The notes: generated by a model from the letters alone, not told the origin. A stretch of DNA of 64,000 bases from Stramonita haemastoma (GCA_030674155.1 CM060326.1:16362690-16426689); one strand, 5' to 3'. Shown: positions 1 to 13,448, counted from the first letter of the stretch. Made by a program: numbers and translations.

Positions 1-906
1 GGGAAGATTTTTTTTTAATTATTGCTTAATTATTACTTAGTTTGTTGCTCTGAAACCAGGAAAGATTTTTTTTTAATTATTACTTATCGGTTTCGTGTTT
101 GTTTTTTTTTTTATGAACGATGCTGGCAGTCAAACAGTGACTTCTTGTGTGAATGAGTGCACTGTGTTGTTCCATCATAACACACATCACACCACACCGC
201 GCACATGTGTTTACTTTCCACCAGTGCTTCTCAACATGTGCATTCTAAAGAGAACGTTGGGTTTTGTGTGCGATGCTTTTCGTTCTTGTGGAGGTTTTTT
301 TTTTGTTTGTTTGTTGTTGTTTTTTCTTCTTCTTTTTTAGGAGCGTTTTCCCGTGTTTTTGCATACCAAATCCTTGTGGTTTTTGAGGTTCTGAAAAACC
401 TGTGTCACAAATTTTAAAGACTTAACAAGAAGACACAAACATGATTGTTGAACTGGTTTGTATTCGTTTGATGATACTCAGTTTCTGTTTGTTGCAGTTT
501 TGTTCAATAAAAAGAAAAGAAAGAGAAATGAATGTTACTTCTTTTTTATGTCTTTTCTTTCTGTTGTTGTGTTGTTTGTTGTTTTTTGTGGTATGAGCGC
601 TGTATTCAGCCTCCTGTTTTGAATACGTGTCTACAGAAAAATAAAGGGAAACCTTTTTGGCCAGTTACATTTTATATTCAGCTGACACATCTTTCAAATT
701 TTCATAGTTTTTCTTCACCATTCAACCCGATGACTCAGCTACCTACCATCTGCTAGTGGAATGCAAGAGAACCCATAGAAGCACTTAGACTATTTGTAAT
801 ACGAGGGAAATGCCTGCAAAACATTCATTATGATATCATGATACTTACAAACCATGGTATCATTTTGAAATAATTCCTATCAGTCAAATAAATGTCAACA
901 AAGATC

Positions 907-910
<4 letters not shown>

Positions 911-964
<54 letters not shown>

Positions 965-991
965 CTCCTCTCTCTCTCTCTCTCTCTCACA

Positions 992-1045
<54 letters not shown>

Positions 1046-1056
1046 CAACACACACA
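911..1056. repeat. Compound (CT)n-(AC)n microsatellite
   Basis: About 75 bp of CT with two short interruptions passes directly into about 65 bp of AC. The Ser-Leu and Thr-His reading frames over it are artefacts of the dinucleotides. Confidence 0.97.
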
Positions 1057-2170
1057 ATCTCTTTCACATCTTCTAATTAGTCGATTAAAAAAAAGATATA
1101 TTTGGAATCCTGAAAAACATTTTCCGATAGGTTTTTTTGTTTGTTTGTTTTTTTACAAGCGTTCTCTCTTATTTACAGTACGTGTTCACATAGCGTTCTA
1201 CATTCTTATCTCAAATTAAAGACAGGAAAGAAGAACCGTGTTCATCTTGTGTGTTTTGTGGGGATTTTTCTTTCTCTCCTTGGTTTTGTTCACATCGCTT
1301 ACCACATTAACTTTTGACCACACAGCCCTTTTCATTCAAAGACAATCACCTTGCATTGAACATCAATTTCCCGTTGGCTTGTTTGGTTGTTGCTGCTGCT
1401 GCCACTAACTCCGCCAGAACCAATCTAATGAGCGAAAGAGACACATGGATCTTAGAGTGCATTGCATATTTTGACAAAATATCCACCTTTTTTTTTTTGG
1501 GGGGGGGGGGGCAAATTGAGACAAACGTGATCCCATTACTTCCACAGTACACCTTAACTTGTGATACTCTTTTTTTTTCCTGAGGTTCACCATTGGTGAG
1601 ATTTTGAGTATGCAACAGGTTTTTATGTTTTGGGGGTTTGTTTGTATTTTTGTTTTGGTTTTTTTTTTTGGGGGGGGAGTTGCCCAACGCTAAGATAGCC
1701 GCATTCCGGCTCCAGAGATGCTAGAATTTGAACTACCAAGTCACTCTTCACCACGTCTATGGGTTGTAAAGGTTTCTTGCACACTTTTAAAATCATACAT
1801 TCATTTACCTATTCATTTTGTTTTTATATTATGTTTCTGGCCTAAGTATAAATGTAAGAGTGTGTTCTCAGTAGCAGAACATGTTGAGTCTGTTTTTCTC
1901 ATCTTCTAAAAAAATAAAATAAAATAAAGATAAACGAAAAAAAAAAAAAAGACGTTCATAAATCTGGAAGCAGACTGAGCCTTCATTCCAAAAAAAAGAA
2001 TATGCCTCTAACTAGTGTTGGATTAAAGATATGATAAACACAGCACTTTTGATTACCAAAAAACAAAACAAAAAAATCCTTTACCATATGATTTACAGAA
2101 GTACATAATTCAGATTTAATTACAGGGTTAAAACACATAGACACACAAAATTGTGAGTCAGGCATTTACC

Positions 2171-2205
2171 TCCACCCCCCCCCCCCCCCCACACACACAC
2201 ACATA

Positions 2206-2264
<59 letters not shown>
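2171..2264. repeat. Poly-C tract followed by (AC)n
   Basis: A run of about 16 C leads into (AC)n with one ATAG interruption. Poly-C beside CA recurs in this window at 32.3, 34.2 and 62.5 kb. Confidence 0.95.
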
Positions 2265-2265
<1 letters not shown>

Positions 2266-2309
2266 AACATCAATGCTTCACCCCGTAATTTTTTTTTTTT
2301 TTTTTTTGG

Positions 2310-2682
2310 AAAATGCTAGTGGTGTGGTGTCCTCAGTAGATGTGTACGTAGTAAGTAGGTGACGTCACTGTGTGATGATGATGTTGGTGGGGTAGATGAC
2401 GTCATGACTAACGCTGGTCCCTCACTGTGCCTGTGCGGCTGAAGGTCATCATCGCACTGTCTGCACTGTACTGTACCTACTGACCACCTTGCTTCTTGTT
2501 GTTTTCTAAGCACTTCTTTCCAGCCACCCCCGCCATGTTGCCTCCCTCGGTCATGCTGCCGCCATCACCACCACCACCACCGCTACACGCACGCGCTTCT
2601 TTCCCGAATTCAGTGTTGATGATGGCAGAGAGAGGGGGAGGGGAAAGTCCCCGCTGCTGGTTTTACCACAACCTTTTGCTTC

Positions 2683-2714
<32 letters not shown>

Positions 2715-2930
2715 CTCTTCCTCCTCCTCCTTCCTCTACCTCATCCGCTTCGTTCCTGCCACATAGCCTACTACCTAGCCTACCAGCAGGCTAGCAGCCG
2801 ACTGTTGAGTGCAGCACCCGGGTCCTTGAGATTGCTCGATCACGTGACATGCTGGCCTGCCACGTCATTGGTGCTTTTAGTAGTCCTCCTGGTGAGAACC
2901 AAGGTAGACAACTGTAGTGTTTAGGTAGTC
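2310..2930. promoter_or_regulatory. Promoter-like GC-richer patch with two CRE palindromes
   Basis: This patch is more GC-rich than its surroundings. It holds two perfect TGACGTCA palindromes (2360-2367 and 2397-2404, 37 bp apart), an E-box CACGTG at 2841-2846 and an inverted CCAAT box (ATTGG) at 2867-2871. TGACGTCA is the consensus CREB/ATF site and CACGTG binds bHLH-zip factors. No exon is visible on either side, so the regulated gene and its direction are unknown. The long Leu-rich frame at 2.5-2.9 kb comes from a (TCC)n run and I do not call it a gene. Confidence 0.35.
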
Positions 2931-3733
2931 TTGGTAGTCGGATGACCCTCTTGCCTTTTTTTTTTTTTTAATATAGCTTTTAGTTGCTAGAGTTGTTGTT
3001 TAGTATGTCTAGATCCTCGTCATTATCATCATCATCATCGTTGTTGATGTTTTCATCATAATATGGAAGTGTGTTTAGTTAACATGGGGCGGGGAGGGAG
3101 GGGGGGGGGTAGATTATAAGGTAACTTTGGCTGTTCATAGCTTATACAGTGAGATGTGTATAACAGTCACAGAATTTTAACAAGAAGACATGGTGTGTAA
3201 AGTTTACTTATACTAATAATTATGAATGTGTTAAGTGTCGTCTTTAAATTTGTAAACTCTCAGTGGTAGCTGCTGTTTTAAAAGTAAGGTGGTATTTACC
3301 TATAGTTTGTCAATTTTGTTTATAATGAATACGGAATAAAATCGTGTTAGCTTTTTCTTTAAATTGGTAGGCTATTATTTTAACGATTCTGCAAAGTTAA
3401 CAACAGCTTCGACCTTATGCTCGTGGTTTTTGTAATTGAATTGAATGTAAATACAACTATAACTGTATAAGTTATCGTTTTGTCTTTTTATTATTATCAT
3501 TATTATTAAGTTATTTATTTAGTTATTTCATATAAACATGTCTTGAAATGATGATTTATATCACACAGCAGTAGTATCTGTGACGTTGAAATGAATGTTG
3601 AGATAATAATTGTTTCGCCATTTGCTGGATATAAGACGTAAAATGCTAGTGTATTTCCTCTTAATGGCATATGGGTTTTTTAGCATCAGTTAGCTTCGGT
3701 GTCTATGTTTCATTTTTCAGTTTCTGCATACAT

Positions 3734-3736
<3 letters not shown>

Positions 3737-3808
<72 letters not shown>

Positions 3809-3820
3809 TGTGTGTGTGTT
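3737..3820. repeat. (TG)n-(TGCG)n-(TG)n compound microsatellite
   Basis: TG repeats flank about twelve TGCG tetramers. Purine-pyrimidine alternation throughout favours Z-DNA. Confidence 0.95.
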
Positions 3821-3892
3821 AAAATGCAGAATGTTATTTTGACTTCATATAAAAACTATGAACCATTATTTCATTAGCACATCATTGTGTAT

Positions 3893-3964
3893 GTGTCATA
3901 TATCTTAAGTGTTCCATATAATCACGTGATATGTCGTATATCTTAAGTGTTCCATATAATCAGG
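3893..3964. repeat. Two-copy tandem duplication, about 40 bp
   Basis: The block around ATATCTTAAGTGTTCCATAT occurs twice in direct succession (about 3899-3922 and 3938-3961), separated by a short spacer containing CACGTG. Nothing coding is visible. Confidence 0.85.
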
Positions 3965-4319
3965 TAATCTTCTGTGGTCAAACTTATCGTGTGTGTGCTA
4001 TAGTTGGGGGGAGGGAAGAGGGAGGATGGGGGCTCCAAAGGGATGTTTGTCTTTCTGTTAACATTCACTCAAATCACCAGCATTTTAAAGATTTCACTGT
4101 CATGTATATCCTTGCATTTTGGCAAGAAATGTATGTGCCCCTCAGTGATAAAGATGGGGTAAAAAGTCTTAACGGGAATGATGGAAGGAAAAAGAAAGAA
4201 AGAAAGAAAGGAAATAGAAAGAGGAAAACAAAGTACCTGCTTGGGTTTTATGATGCAACTCCCATATAATTCTGAATCCCAGGTCTCTCCAAGATGCTGA
4301 GGGCATAGAAGAAATACAG

Positions 4320-4545
4320 GCACTGATTGCCTTAGTGTAAAGGTTGAAATAACATAATTACGCTGAACTGGTAACCTTAGAGTAAGTGTTGAAATATCAT
4401 ATGCTGAACTGATTGCCTTAGTGTACAGGTTGAAATAACATAATTATGCTGAAACTGATGGCCTTAGTGTAAACGTTGAAATATCATATGCTGAACTGAT
4501 TGCCTTATTGTGAATGTTTGCAATATTTGCTGAGCTGATTTTATA
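4320..4545. repeat. Minisatellite with alternating 53-55 bp monomers
   Basis: The motif GCTGAACTGATTGCCTTAGT followed by GTTGAAAT recurs about four times. Monomers alternate between a version containing ATAACATAATTA and one containing ATATCATATGC, giving a two-monomer unit of about 108 bp. The last copy is degenerate. Confidence 0.85.
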
Positions 4546-4922
4546 AAAAATAAAAAATAAAAAAAGCTAAAAAAAAAAAGCACTACACTTTATTTTCTGC
4601 CTCTAAAGTGGTTATGTAAAATATTACGATCGTCAGGTTATTAGCTGTTAACAGGAGTGCAACATCAAGTTGAAAGAAACCGTTCCCCTTTTTCTTAATA
4701 AGTATTTTCCTCAAACTTTTGAAAGTACAAAAAAACTGATAGGGTAAATAAGTCATTAAACCTTTCATCTTTGCCTGTACAGTTTTTGGATCATTAATAA
4801 TGAGGTTTTCAAAGCAGTCAGGTTTTTGGCCGTTTTTTTCTAAAGTGAAATAAGTATTTCAAAAACTCATTGATAACTATGTCTTATCAGTGACGTGAGG
4901 GGGGGGGGGAGCTTACACCTAA

Positions 4923-5030
<108 letters not shown>

Positions 5031-5310
5031 GCAACCGGTAGGTAAGAAGATAGATGGACAGATTTAGCTCACAAAGCAATGAACGGACAGATGCTTAAAT
5101 TATAGATTCTGACAAACAGAGAAGGGTGGGATTCAATATCCCAGACTCAGTTCAGTGTGTATACTTGTATGTAGAGAGGCAGAAATTTAGAAAAAGATAA
5201 TTCCAGAGAATATAGAATGTCCCAGACTCAATTTAGTATGTACACATGTATATAAAGAGGCAGAAATTTAGAAGGAAAAAAAAAGATAATTCTACAGAAT
5301 ATAGAATCAA

Positions 5311-5525
<215 letters not shown>

Positions 5526-5867
5526 GCGTGCGTGTTTGTGTATTTCCCTGCATCTATGCCGGCATGCGTTTTTTTCCCCTCCTACTTTTCCTTTGCCTGC
5601 AAAACGTGTTACTTTTATATTGCATGACGTTTTTACCCCTGCACATGCCTGTAAATGTCTCCTGCAGCCTCCCTCGTGCTTCTGTGTGACACTTTGTGTG
5701 GCTTACTTTGCATGTGCTCTTGGGTGCATCTTTCTGTGTGTATATATATACCTCTGCTTTTCATTAACTACCCCCTCCTCCTTCCTCCCCCACCCTCCCT
5801 TCTGTGCTTTGCAGCTGCTCGAATGCCCTCTATTCAAGATAATATACACATAGATATGATCGTTTTC

Positions 5868-6010
5868 TGTGTGTGTGTGTCGTGTGTGTGCGTGTGTGTG
5901 TGTGTGTGTGTGGTGTGGTGGTGGTGTGTGTGTGTGTGGTGTGTTGTGTGTGGGTGTGTGGTGTGTGTGACTTTTTAAGTTTATCTGACGATAAGAAATT
6001 GATGTGTGTG

Positions 6011-6086
<76 letters not shown>

Positions 6087-6221
6087 AGAATATTAACGGA
6101 GAGTTCGTAAAACTGTGGTAAAAAGTGAACATATTTGACTTTTTACACTAAAGTGCCTTAACCATGTAACCAGATCTAAACTCTTCCATTGCTTGTCACT
6201 TTTTTTTTTACTCATCTCTCT

Positions 6222-6315
<94 letters not shown>

Positions 6316-6325
6316 TCTCTCTCTC
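5868..6325. repeat. Cluster of (TG)n, (GA)n and (CT)n
   Basis: There is TG with TGG interruptions (5868-5970), GA (6012-6090) and CT (6220-6325). GA and CT lie about 130 bp apart in opposite sense, so a transcript could fold GA against CT. Confidence 0.92.
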
Positions 6326-7212
6326 ACTCTACCATCACCATCTTTCTCTCTCCTCTCTCATCTCACTCTCACACACACACACACTTATGTGGGCTCTCTC
6401 ATATCTTTCGGTGGTTATTTCTGTGGATAGTTAGATTGTTGAGCTATACGCTTCTTTTCTGAGATAGTAGTCAACATTTGTGTCAACATGTTTTTCTAAC
6501 GGAATTGTAAAATGGTCATAGCGCTTTCAAAGATGAGAGGGAATGAAAGCCAAGTATAAAACCTATATATTGTGTAATTTGTACTTTGTATATATATATC
6601 AAACATTTTTTGTGTGTAAATTTGTTGTGACTATAATTATATATATATATATTGCTATAGCTGTCGTATATAAACCGTTCATAACTGAATTTGTTGTTGT
6701 GAACTATATATTCATAGATATTAAAAAAAAAAAATTTTAAAAGTGATTGTTTTGAAGTTCGAGTTTTCACAATGATTTGTACATAATAACTAGTTCCTCA
6801 AGATTGCATGAAGATTGTTTTTTTCTGCTTCTGATTAGACACTTTAAGTTCTGATGAAAAATGTAGCAGAAAAAAACGAAATTATTGGTTTTATTTGTTT
6901 GGGTTTTTTGTGATGAGTATAGTTAAGCAGTTGTCTTGTCTGTAGCACTTTGTAGATATTTTTGTTCAAGAACATAATATATTCCGTGAACTGTGTGTTC
7001 ATTACATGTGAAAACTATATACTCGCTGCTAGATACTAGAAGATATACATTTTTTCTGTAGCTAGTCTGCAAAACCTACGTTGTATGTTATGTTTAAACT
7101 GCTTTTTCTTTTTATCCATATCTATACCTTCAATGTTTTATTATGCATACATGCATAACATGTTTCGGTTTTTCCCCATTATTCTGGCTTACTGCTTCCA
7201 CAAAGGGCTTGT

Positions 7213-7214
<2 letters not shown>

Positions 7215-7291
<77 letters not shown>

Positions 7292-7317
7292 GTGTGTGTG
7301 TGTGTGTGTGTGTGTGG

Positions 7318-7362
<45 letters not shown>
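7215..7362. repeat. (TA)n directly joined to (GT)n
   Basis: About 74 bp of TA is followed directly by about 73 bp of GT with one GGAT break. No unique sequence separates them. Confidence 0.97.
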
Positions 7363-7364
<2 letters not shown>

Positions 7365-7471
7365 GTGTTTTAAGCAATTATAATTATAAATCGTTATTTT
7401 CTAAGATGTCATTTGTATGCATTGTTATATTCTGAAATGCCATTTGTACTTGAGCCTGTACAGTTTTTGCA

Positions 7472-7492
7472 TAACACACACACACACACACA

Positions 7493-7549
<57 letters not shown>

Positions 7550-7725
7550 GTGGCCACGATAGCGATTGGTGGTGATATATGTGTGGTGAGAGGGGAGGGG
7601 GGTAGGCACTTGTGTTCCTTCATATGTATGTATGTATGTATGTATGTTGTTGTATGTTGTATGTAGGTGTGTGTGTTGTATGTGTGTGTGTTGTGTGGCT
7701 GCGCGCGCGCGCGCGCGCGCGCGGG
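7472..7725. repeat. (AC)n, (TATG)n and (GC)n cluster
   Basis: There is CA (7473-7546), five or six TATG units (7622-7646) and an alternating GC run of about 24 bp (about 7699-7724) flanked by TG repeats. The GC run is the strongest Z-DNA candidate in the window. Confidence 0.93.
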
Positions 7726-7849
7726 TATGTGTCTGTGTGTGTCTGTTCTTTCTTTCTGTCTTTCTGTTTCGAATGTGCATGAAGGCATTTTCACCTTCCC
7801 TTTTTCACTCACTTAACATCATATTTCTGGCATATAAAGCTATTCCATA

Positions 7850-9600
7850 AGGTACATATATATTCAATTAGTGTCAGATCAGCCTCCTCATTGAATTAGA
7901 ACAAGTGGAAAACATGAGTATTTTTCTTCAAGACATACACGTAGCTAGCTGAATACTTGTAGGTCTAAACTAACGGGAGGACGGAATATATTTAATAATA
8001 ATAATTATATTATATATATAACAGCGCATGGGCAAAGCAATAGTAATAATAATGATAATATAGATTTTATCATCACCATCATGATAATGAAACAAATAAG
8101 CAGCAATCTTTCAAAAGTGATTTCGCTTCAGCTTCAAAAATGTATAAATGGCTACACTTCAAAGTTGTTGGCTTCAACAATCCCGTTTTTTTAGTAGTAG
8201 GCTTATAAATCTTATCCATCTAGTAGTTCAAGCTACGACCAAAATGCTAAACTTCAGGACGCGTGCTAGCGGGAATGAATTTTAGTATCAACTACATGAA
8301 ATGTGTACTCTCTTTAATGGAAAATCGAAAAGAAAAAAAATAATTTCTGGTCTCTTAGTCTGTGGGTCTAGGGAGAAAATCTGACACCAATAATTCTCTT
8401 CTTTAATAAAGATATACTGTATTCTTTGAAGAGTGAATTGCGTCAGATGACATTGAATGGTTTATTGATTAATTAGTACTAGTGACATGCTCCTGTTCTT
8501 ATCTCCTACCTTCTACAATCCAGTTCGGCTCGTTCATTTTTTATTTATGTGATCCTCATCTTAAAGTAAACCGAGGTTCAAAGAAGGTGAACTGATCTTT
8601 CTAATAATTCATGACATTCAAAACTGTTGGGGACGGTTTCACACTGGTGTTTCACATATAAGAATAGAAATAAATAATTCTTACAACAGTAGCCACTGTT
8701 ATAAAACACCAATATGACATGTGAACTCAGCAAATATTAACCAATTATCAATCACAAGGGAAGGTTAGGCTACTATAGTCTTTCCCATGACCCTGCATAC
8801 CCACTATCTCTCATAGGTTGGTTCTGAAGTTTGCCTGTCAAAATACTAGGCCAAGGCCTACTAGTTGAATACATTTTACAAGGGAAACAACCACAAGTAA
8901 AAAAAAGCGTCCAACAAAGTATGGTACTCCTATGCGTTGGTGACGCATCATTAAAAGAAAAAAAATATGAAAATTCGTATTTGGAAAAAAAAAAAAGAAA
9001 GTAACAAGGATGTGATATGGATAGGGCTTTATAGCGTAAATACCATTGTCCGTTTCTTGATGCATTCTTTTATTGTTTGTTTATTTTTTATATACATCTC
9101 TATAGGGCCTATTCTTTAGTCTCTTTATCTCTTGACTTATTTCTTCTTTACCTAATTCCTTCGCTCATTCTTTCACTGAGCATGTTAATCTAATATCGAT
9201 CAAGCTAAAGGTCGATTAAAGATTTTTTTCCCATTGGACTGTCTTTACGTAGTATGTTTGGCACTGTCTTGATTTATTGTCACTCAGGCATAGTTTCAAC
9301 TTCTCTACTTATCTTTTGCACTGATCAAGATGAAAGACGTTTGTTATTCATCTTTATAGATCTATACTCTTTTAGTCTTGTGGATATGTTTCTCTACGAC
9401 ATTTAAACATCGACGATTTGGCATGCTGGTTGTTGTGTTGTTGTTGTTGTTGTTGTTGTTCCACTCAAGTTCACTCTTCCCTGTCGACTACTTAAATTCT
9501 CTCTTGCGTGTGGACTACATTTTTTAAAATTCTTTCTTTTTCCTGTCTCTGACTTGCATACATAGATCTATTTGGCTCTGTTCGTTTTAAATACACGAAA
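7850..9600. other. Unique A/T-rich DNA without recognisable genes
   Basis: This is about 1.7 kb of non-repetitive A/T-rich sequence. I see no exon with coding-like composition, no SINE and no RNA gene. It could be intron or intergenic DNA upstream of the plus-strand exon at 10.53 kb. Confidence 0.4.
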
Positions 9601-9606
9601 GACCGA

Positions 9607-9607
<1 letters not shown>

Positions 9608-9664
<57 letters not shown>

Positions 9665-9858
9665 CGTGTGAAATCCTGCTTGCACGTACTTGAGTCAGTA
9701 GCATACACTCACTGTTATGAAATGATAATGTGATTTTTAATATTGCAACAAAACAACCACCAGAAAATGTTTTATGACATGATCAAGCTATGGCCTATAT
9801 AATCTTTTCCTTGCCCGTGAAAATAGCCTGGTGAATTTGCCTCCATGTGTAAATAAAT

Positions 9859-9928
<70 letters not shown>
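9608..9928. repeat. Two long (GT)n tracts
   Basis: GT runs lie at 9608-9662 and 9859-9928, separated by about 200 bp of unique sequence. Confidence 0.95.
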
Positions 9929-9929
<1 letters not shown>

Positions 9930-10006
9930 CGTTTCTGATTCACAATGCCACCAAGATTATAGATAACTGTCAGAAATTCATTTATTAAATATGTAATTAT
10001 TATGTA

Positions 10007-10053
<47 letters not shown>

Positions 10054-10340
10054 TATTATTATTATATTATTATTATCATCATCATCATTTCATTTTCACA
10101 TTTAACACTCACATGTTCCATTTAACCTATTCCATTATCATTTATTTTTATCATCATTATTATTACATGATTGTTTATCAAACATTATTACATAAGCCTA
10201 TTATTGTTATGACACACAACACCACACACAACACACACACACACACACCACACACACACCACACACACCACACCACACACACACACACACACACACCACA
10301 CACAACACACACACACAACACACACACAACACACACAACA

Positions 10341-10407
<67 letters not shown>

Positions 10408-10421
10408 CACACACACACAAC
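10007..10421. repeat. (ATT)n array and (AC)n tract before an exon
   Basis: About 70 bp of ATT is followed by CA repeats with CAA and CCA interruptions (10213-10421). The CA tract ends about 110 bp before the acceptor of the 10,530 exon. A CA tract near an acceptor can influence splicing in animals, but nothing here proves it. Confidence 0.93.
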
Positions 10422-10529
10422 TTTTTCTTTTTTTCCCCACACCAACAACAGACTAAAAAAACCCTACTCTACAAACTCTACATCCTCAATTCTCACACAC
10501 AACCCTGTACTTACTTCTCCTACCAACAG

Positions 10530-11175
10530 ATCGGCGCCTGTCCCGCAAGAAAAGCGCCATCGCCTTGGACCGCCTCAAGAGGTCCTTCTCCTTCCAGCCC
10601 GGTAACGCCGTGGAGTCTTTCCTGGAGGGTCTCCAGGCTTCGGCCGCCATCAGGACCCTGTCCGCCTCGACCCGGGAGGCACGAGCATCAAGGAGGTGGA
10701 CGTCACGGTGGAGAAAACCCTGATGCGTCGCGCTCCTAGCAGCAGTATCCCGGAGACTATCCCCGAGGAAGAGGCGGAACGCATCCGGCGAGAGTCGTTG
10801 AAACCCGTGAACGGAGAGGTGACGGGCAGGAAGGAGGAGGAGGAGGAGGGGCTGAGGAGCGGAGGAGGCAGGGGCTGGGGGGAGGAGGAGGAGAGATGAG
10901 GAGGGAGACCCCAAACGGAAGCATGACGAAGGTTTGGGGGAATCCCTGGACCGGAACTCGGACACAGTGACCTTGACTCCCTGACCCGCACCAATGGCGG
11001 TGGTGCGGGGGGAGATGCAGCCCACCCCTGAAGAGCCCAGCCTTCCTCCTCCTCCCCCTCCCAGCTCCCCCCCTCCCCGCTGGACTCCTCCCTGGAGGGT
11101 CAGGATTCTTCCCCGGAAGACCCCAGGTTGTCATTCCTGGATGCGTCTGTGGCCAAACGTGTCACATTCATGTAA
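10530..11175 (+). CDS. Terminal coding exon of an unrecognised gene (frameshifted)
   Basis: I do not recognise the family. The exon follows a good acceptor (pyrimidine-rich, ACCAACAG before 10530) and is far more GC-rich than its surroundings. It starts at codon phase 1 and reads RRLSRKKSAIALDRLKRSFS, a basic stretch with PKA-type RRLS and RSFS sites. In the next frame comes SIKEVDVTVEKTLMRR with an acidic run (ETIPEEEAERIRRE), then DEEGDPKRKHDE in a third frame, then a Pro-rich stretch. The end reads LSFLDASVAKRVTFM before TAA at 11173-11175. At least four frame changes are needed, near 10,675, 10,890, 10,975 and 11,030-11,080, mostly in G- or C-runs. Codon-like composition continues across each one, so assembly indels are likelier than decay. 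The protein looks disordered and charged. Upstream exons were not found in the window. Confidence 0.65.
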
Positions 11176-13090
11176 GAAAATGCTCTCTCTCTCTTCAGAG
11201 TATTCATGATGGCTGGCCCGCAGTGTCTTTGTTGGGATTTGATGGACCAAACGAGATAAAAGGTGGGGAGGGGCTCAAACATGGATATTTTTTTTTTTGT
11301 TTTGTTTGTGAAAAGCACAACAGTCAGGGGATGTTAGGTAGGAATGTGTGGGTCTTTTTTTTTTTTTTTTTTTGGTGATAGGTTGGTTGTGACTAAGTTG
11401 TGAGATAACACTGAGGATAATACTGGACGGAAGTTTGGTGTGTGGTAGGTCTATTGTGTTAGTTAGGTTACGTTTTGGAGTATCACCTGTGAACTGAAAA
11501 CCAGATGCAATCTTATGGGGGGTGCGCAGGGGTGGGGGTGAGGGGTGGGGGGGTGTGTTCCTGTAAACTTAACAATTTTTCTATGCGTGTGCCCGGAAAA
11601 ATCGTTCAGGTACATGTTTGTTGTCGGTTCATTTGTTCCTTTATTTATTATTTATTCGTTTTATAATTATTTATTTTTTGTGCATGTTTGTCATTTGTTT
11701 ATTTGTTACTTTATTTATTCCTTTATATGTTTGTCCATTTATCTTTTTTTTAAATTTATTGTTTCATTTGTCCACATGTGTATTCATCCATCCATCCATT
11801 ATGACTCATTCTGTTTTACCCCGCCATATACCTATTCTATCAGTAACAATTATTATTTCGATTTCTTTGAATGTCTTTTGTCGTTTTGAGGCTGCATCGC
11901 ACATATCTTATCTCAACGGACGATTGGAATCCTGATGTACACAAAAACAAATCCTGTGTTGTACCGAGCTCTGACGTAAATCCCGCTGGCGGAATTGACA
12001 ATTATGACGTACGCAAACACACAGCGAGAGAGCGCAACGCATCATACGTTGCGTTAGACTTGGCTATAGCCTATGATCAAAACCAACCCACCCCACCCTT
12101 CCCCTAATATGTGATGTTGATCTAGATCTACAGAGGGACTGGCTTCGCCTGGTTCAACTTTCCGCGCCAACTGTCAAGAAAACTGTGCAGGCCTCTCTCC
12201 CGTGACTCCTTGGGCAGGTGGGGGAGAAGTGGAGTGGAGGTTTTACTTGGCGATGGGAATATCGAAAAGAGACGATGTGAATGTTTAGAATCTGTGTGTG
12301 TAAACTGACAAACTAGTTTTCAAGGTCTTACCGGTAGCCTACTTCACGGCTACTCAAAGCACTACAGCTTTCTCTGGCAGTCTCTTTACAAATGTTTAAG
12401 AATTATGAAATTTCTTGTTAAGAATTATGAAATTTCTTGATCCAGGGTCCGAGGTGGTTAGATCTTATGGTCAATATATTTAAAGATCTCATCTCGGGTT
12501 AGTTGATGCTATGGTGATAGATCCCCTTAGTTCAATCCCAGGGTCAATAGGTTTTATGGCAGATCGATCCGTGTCAGTAGGTTCTGAGTAGGCTACGCTA
12601 AACTCCTAGGGTAAGATAGACTCCAAAATCAAAAGATTCTGTAACATACAAAAACCCCGTAAGGTGGACCCAAGCATTTTATGTAGAACTGTGAACTCGC
12701 AAAAGAACTCTAAACTTGCGAAAGATTCATTCACAAAGAGGCCGTTGGCCCCAACATACACGACATGTAGAGCCCCCCAAATTCCACAGAGCCCCTAGTA
12801 AAAACTCACTACATTCAAGGCAGATAGATCCGTTGAGGATCTGTGAGTGGATCCTGTGATTCATAGGTCCTGCAACCGGTCCAGGAAACAACAGGTCTGT
12901 TCTCAGTAGGCCTGTATTCAGAAGCAGGCTGTCTCTTAGAGTATATTTCAGGTGGTTAGTCTACATATCCCATAATTATCGGATTGTCCCATGGTAGGCC
13001 TAGATTTCAAATGGATTGAAGGGCTTATTGTTGTCTTAGAATCGATGTATTTTGGAATGGACCAAAAAGATGCTTGGGAAACAACACATT
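11176..13090. other. Downstream non-coding DNA, possible 3' UTR
   Basis: Sequence after the plus-strand stop is T-rich with poly-T runs and ATTT/TTTA-rich stretches (11,620-11,860), compatible with a 3' UTR; no clear poly(A) signal follows closely. Around 12,420-12,960 short phrases such as GATC, GGGTCAATAGG and CAGTAGGTTC recur loosely and look like a very old decayed repeat. No gene is seen. Confidence 0.35.
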
Positions 13091-13104
13091 ATCACATAGT
13101 CACA

Positions 13105-13237
13105 AGTCTTATATATATATATATATATATAATATATATATATATATTATATATATATTAATATATATATATTAGTCTCAGTCGAGTTAACACTGTCTCA
13201 GTGGTTAGGCCTACTGTTCTTGTTAGACAAACATATA

Positions 13238-13294
<57 letters not shown>

Positions 13295-13403
13295 TAATAT
13301 ATATATATATATATATTAGTCTCAAGTCGAGTTAGACCACTGTCTTCAGTGGTTAGGCCTACTGTTCTTGTTAGACAAACTATATATATTATATATTATA
13401 CAA

Positions 13404-13448
<45 letters not shown>

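Larger units (their letters stand above)
1..2300. other. Non-coding flank, T-rich, no gene recognised
   Basis: There is no convincing coding sequence here; the open frames are short and dominated by poly-T or dinucleotide repeats. T-rich composition and an AATAAA at 506-511 on the plus strand could mark the 3' end of a plus-strand transcript entering from the left, but no exon supports this. A piece at about 1570-1710 (a box near CACCATTGGTGAGATTTTG, then a poly-T/poly-G run) matches the 3' part of the SINE-D family described at 52.27 kb. Confidence 0.5.

Noticed and set aside
2496..2924. 142-residue Pro/Leu-rich open frame
   Set aside because: Its bulk is a (TCC)n stretch and the rest matches no known domain. 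The patch is better explained as regulatory DNA.
7085..7435. Cys/Val, Thr/His, Ser/Leu and Tyr/Ile-rich open frames throughout
   Set aside because: They are dinucleotide microsatellites read in frame (GT, CA, CT, TA), with no coding composition outside the repeat.
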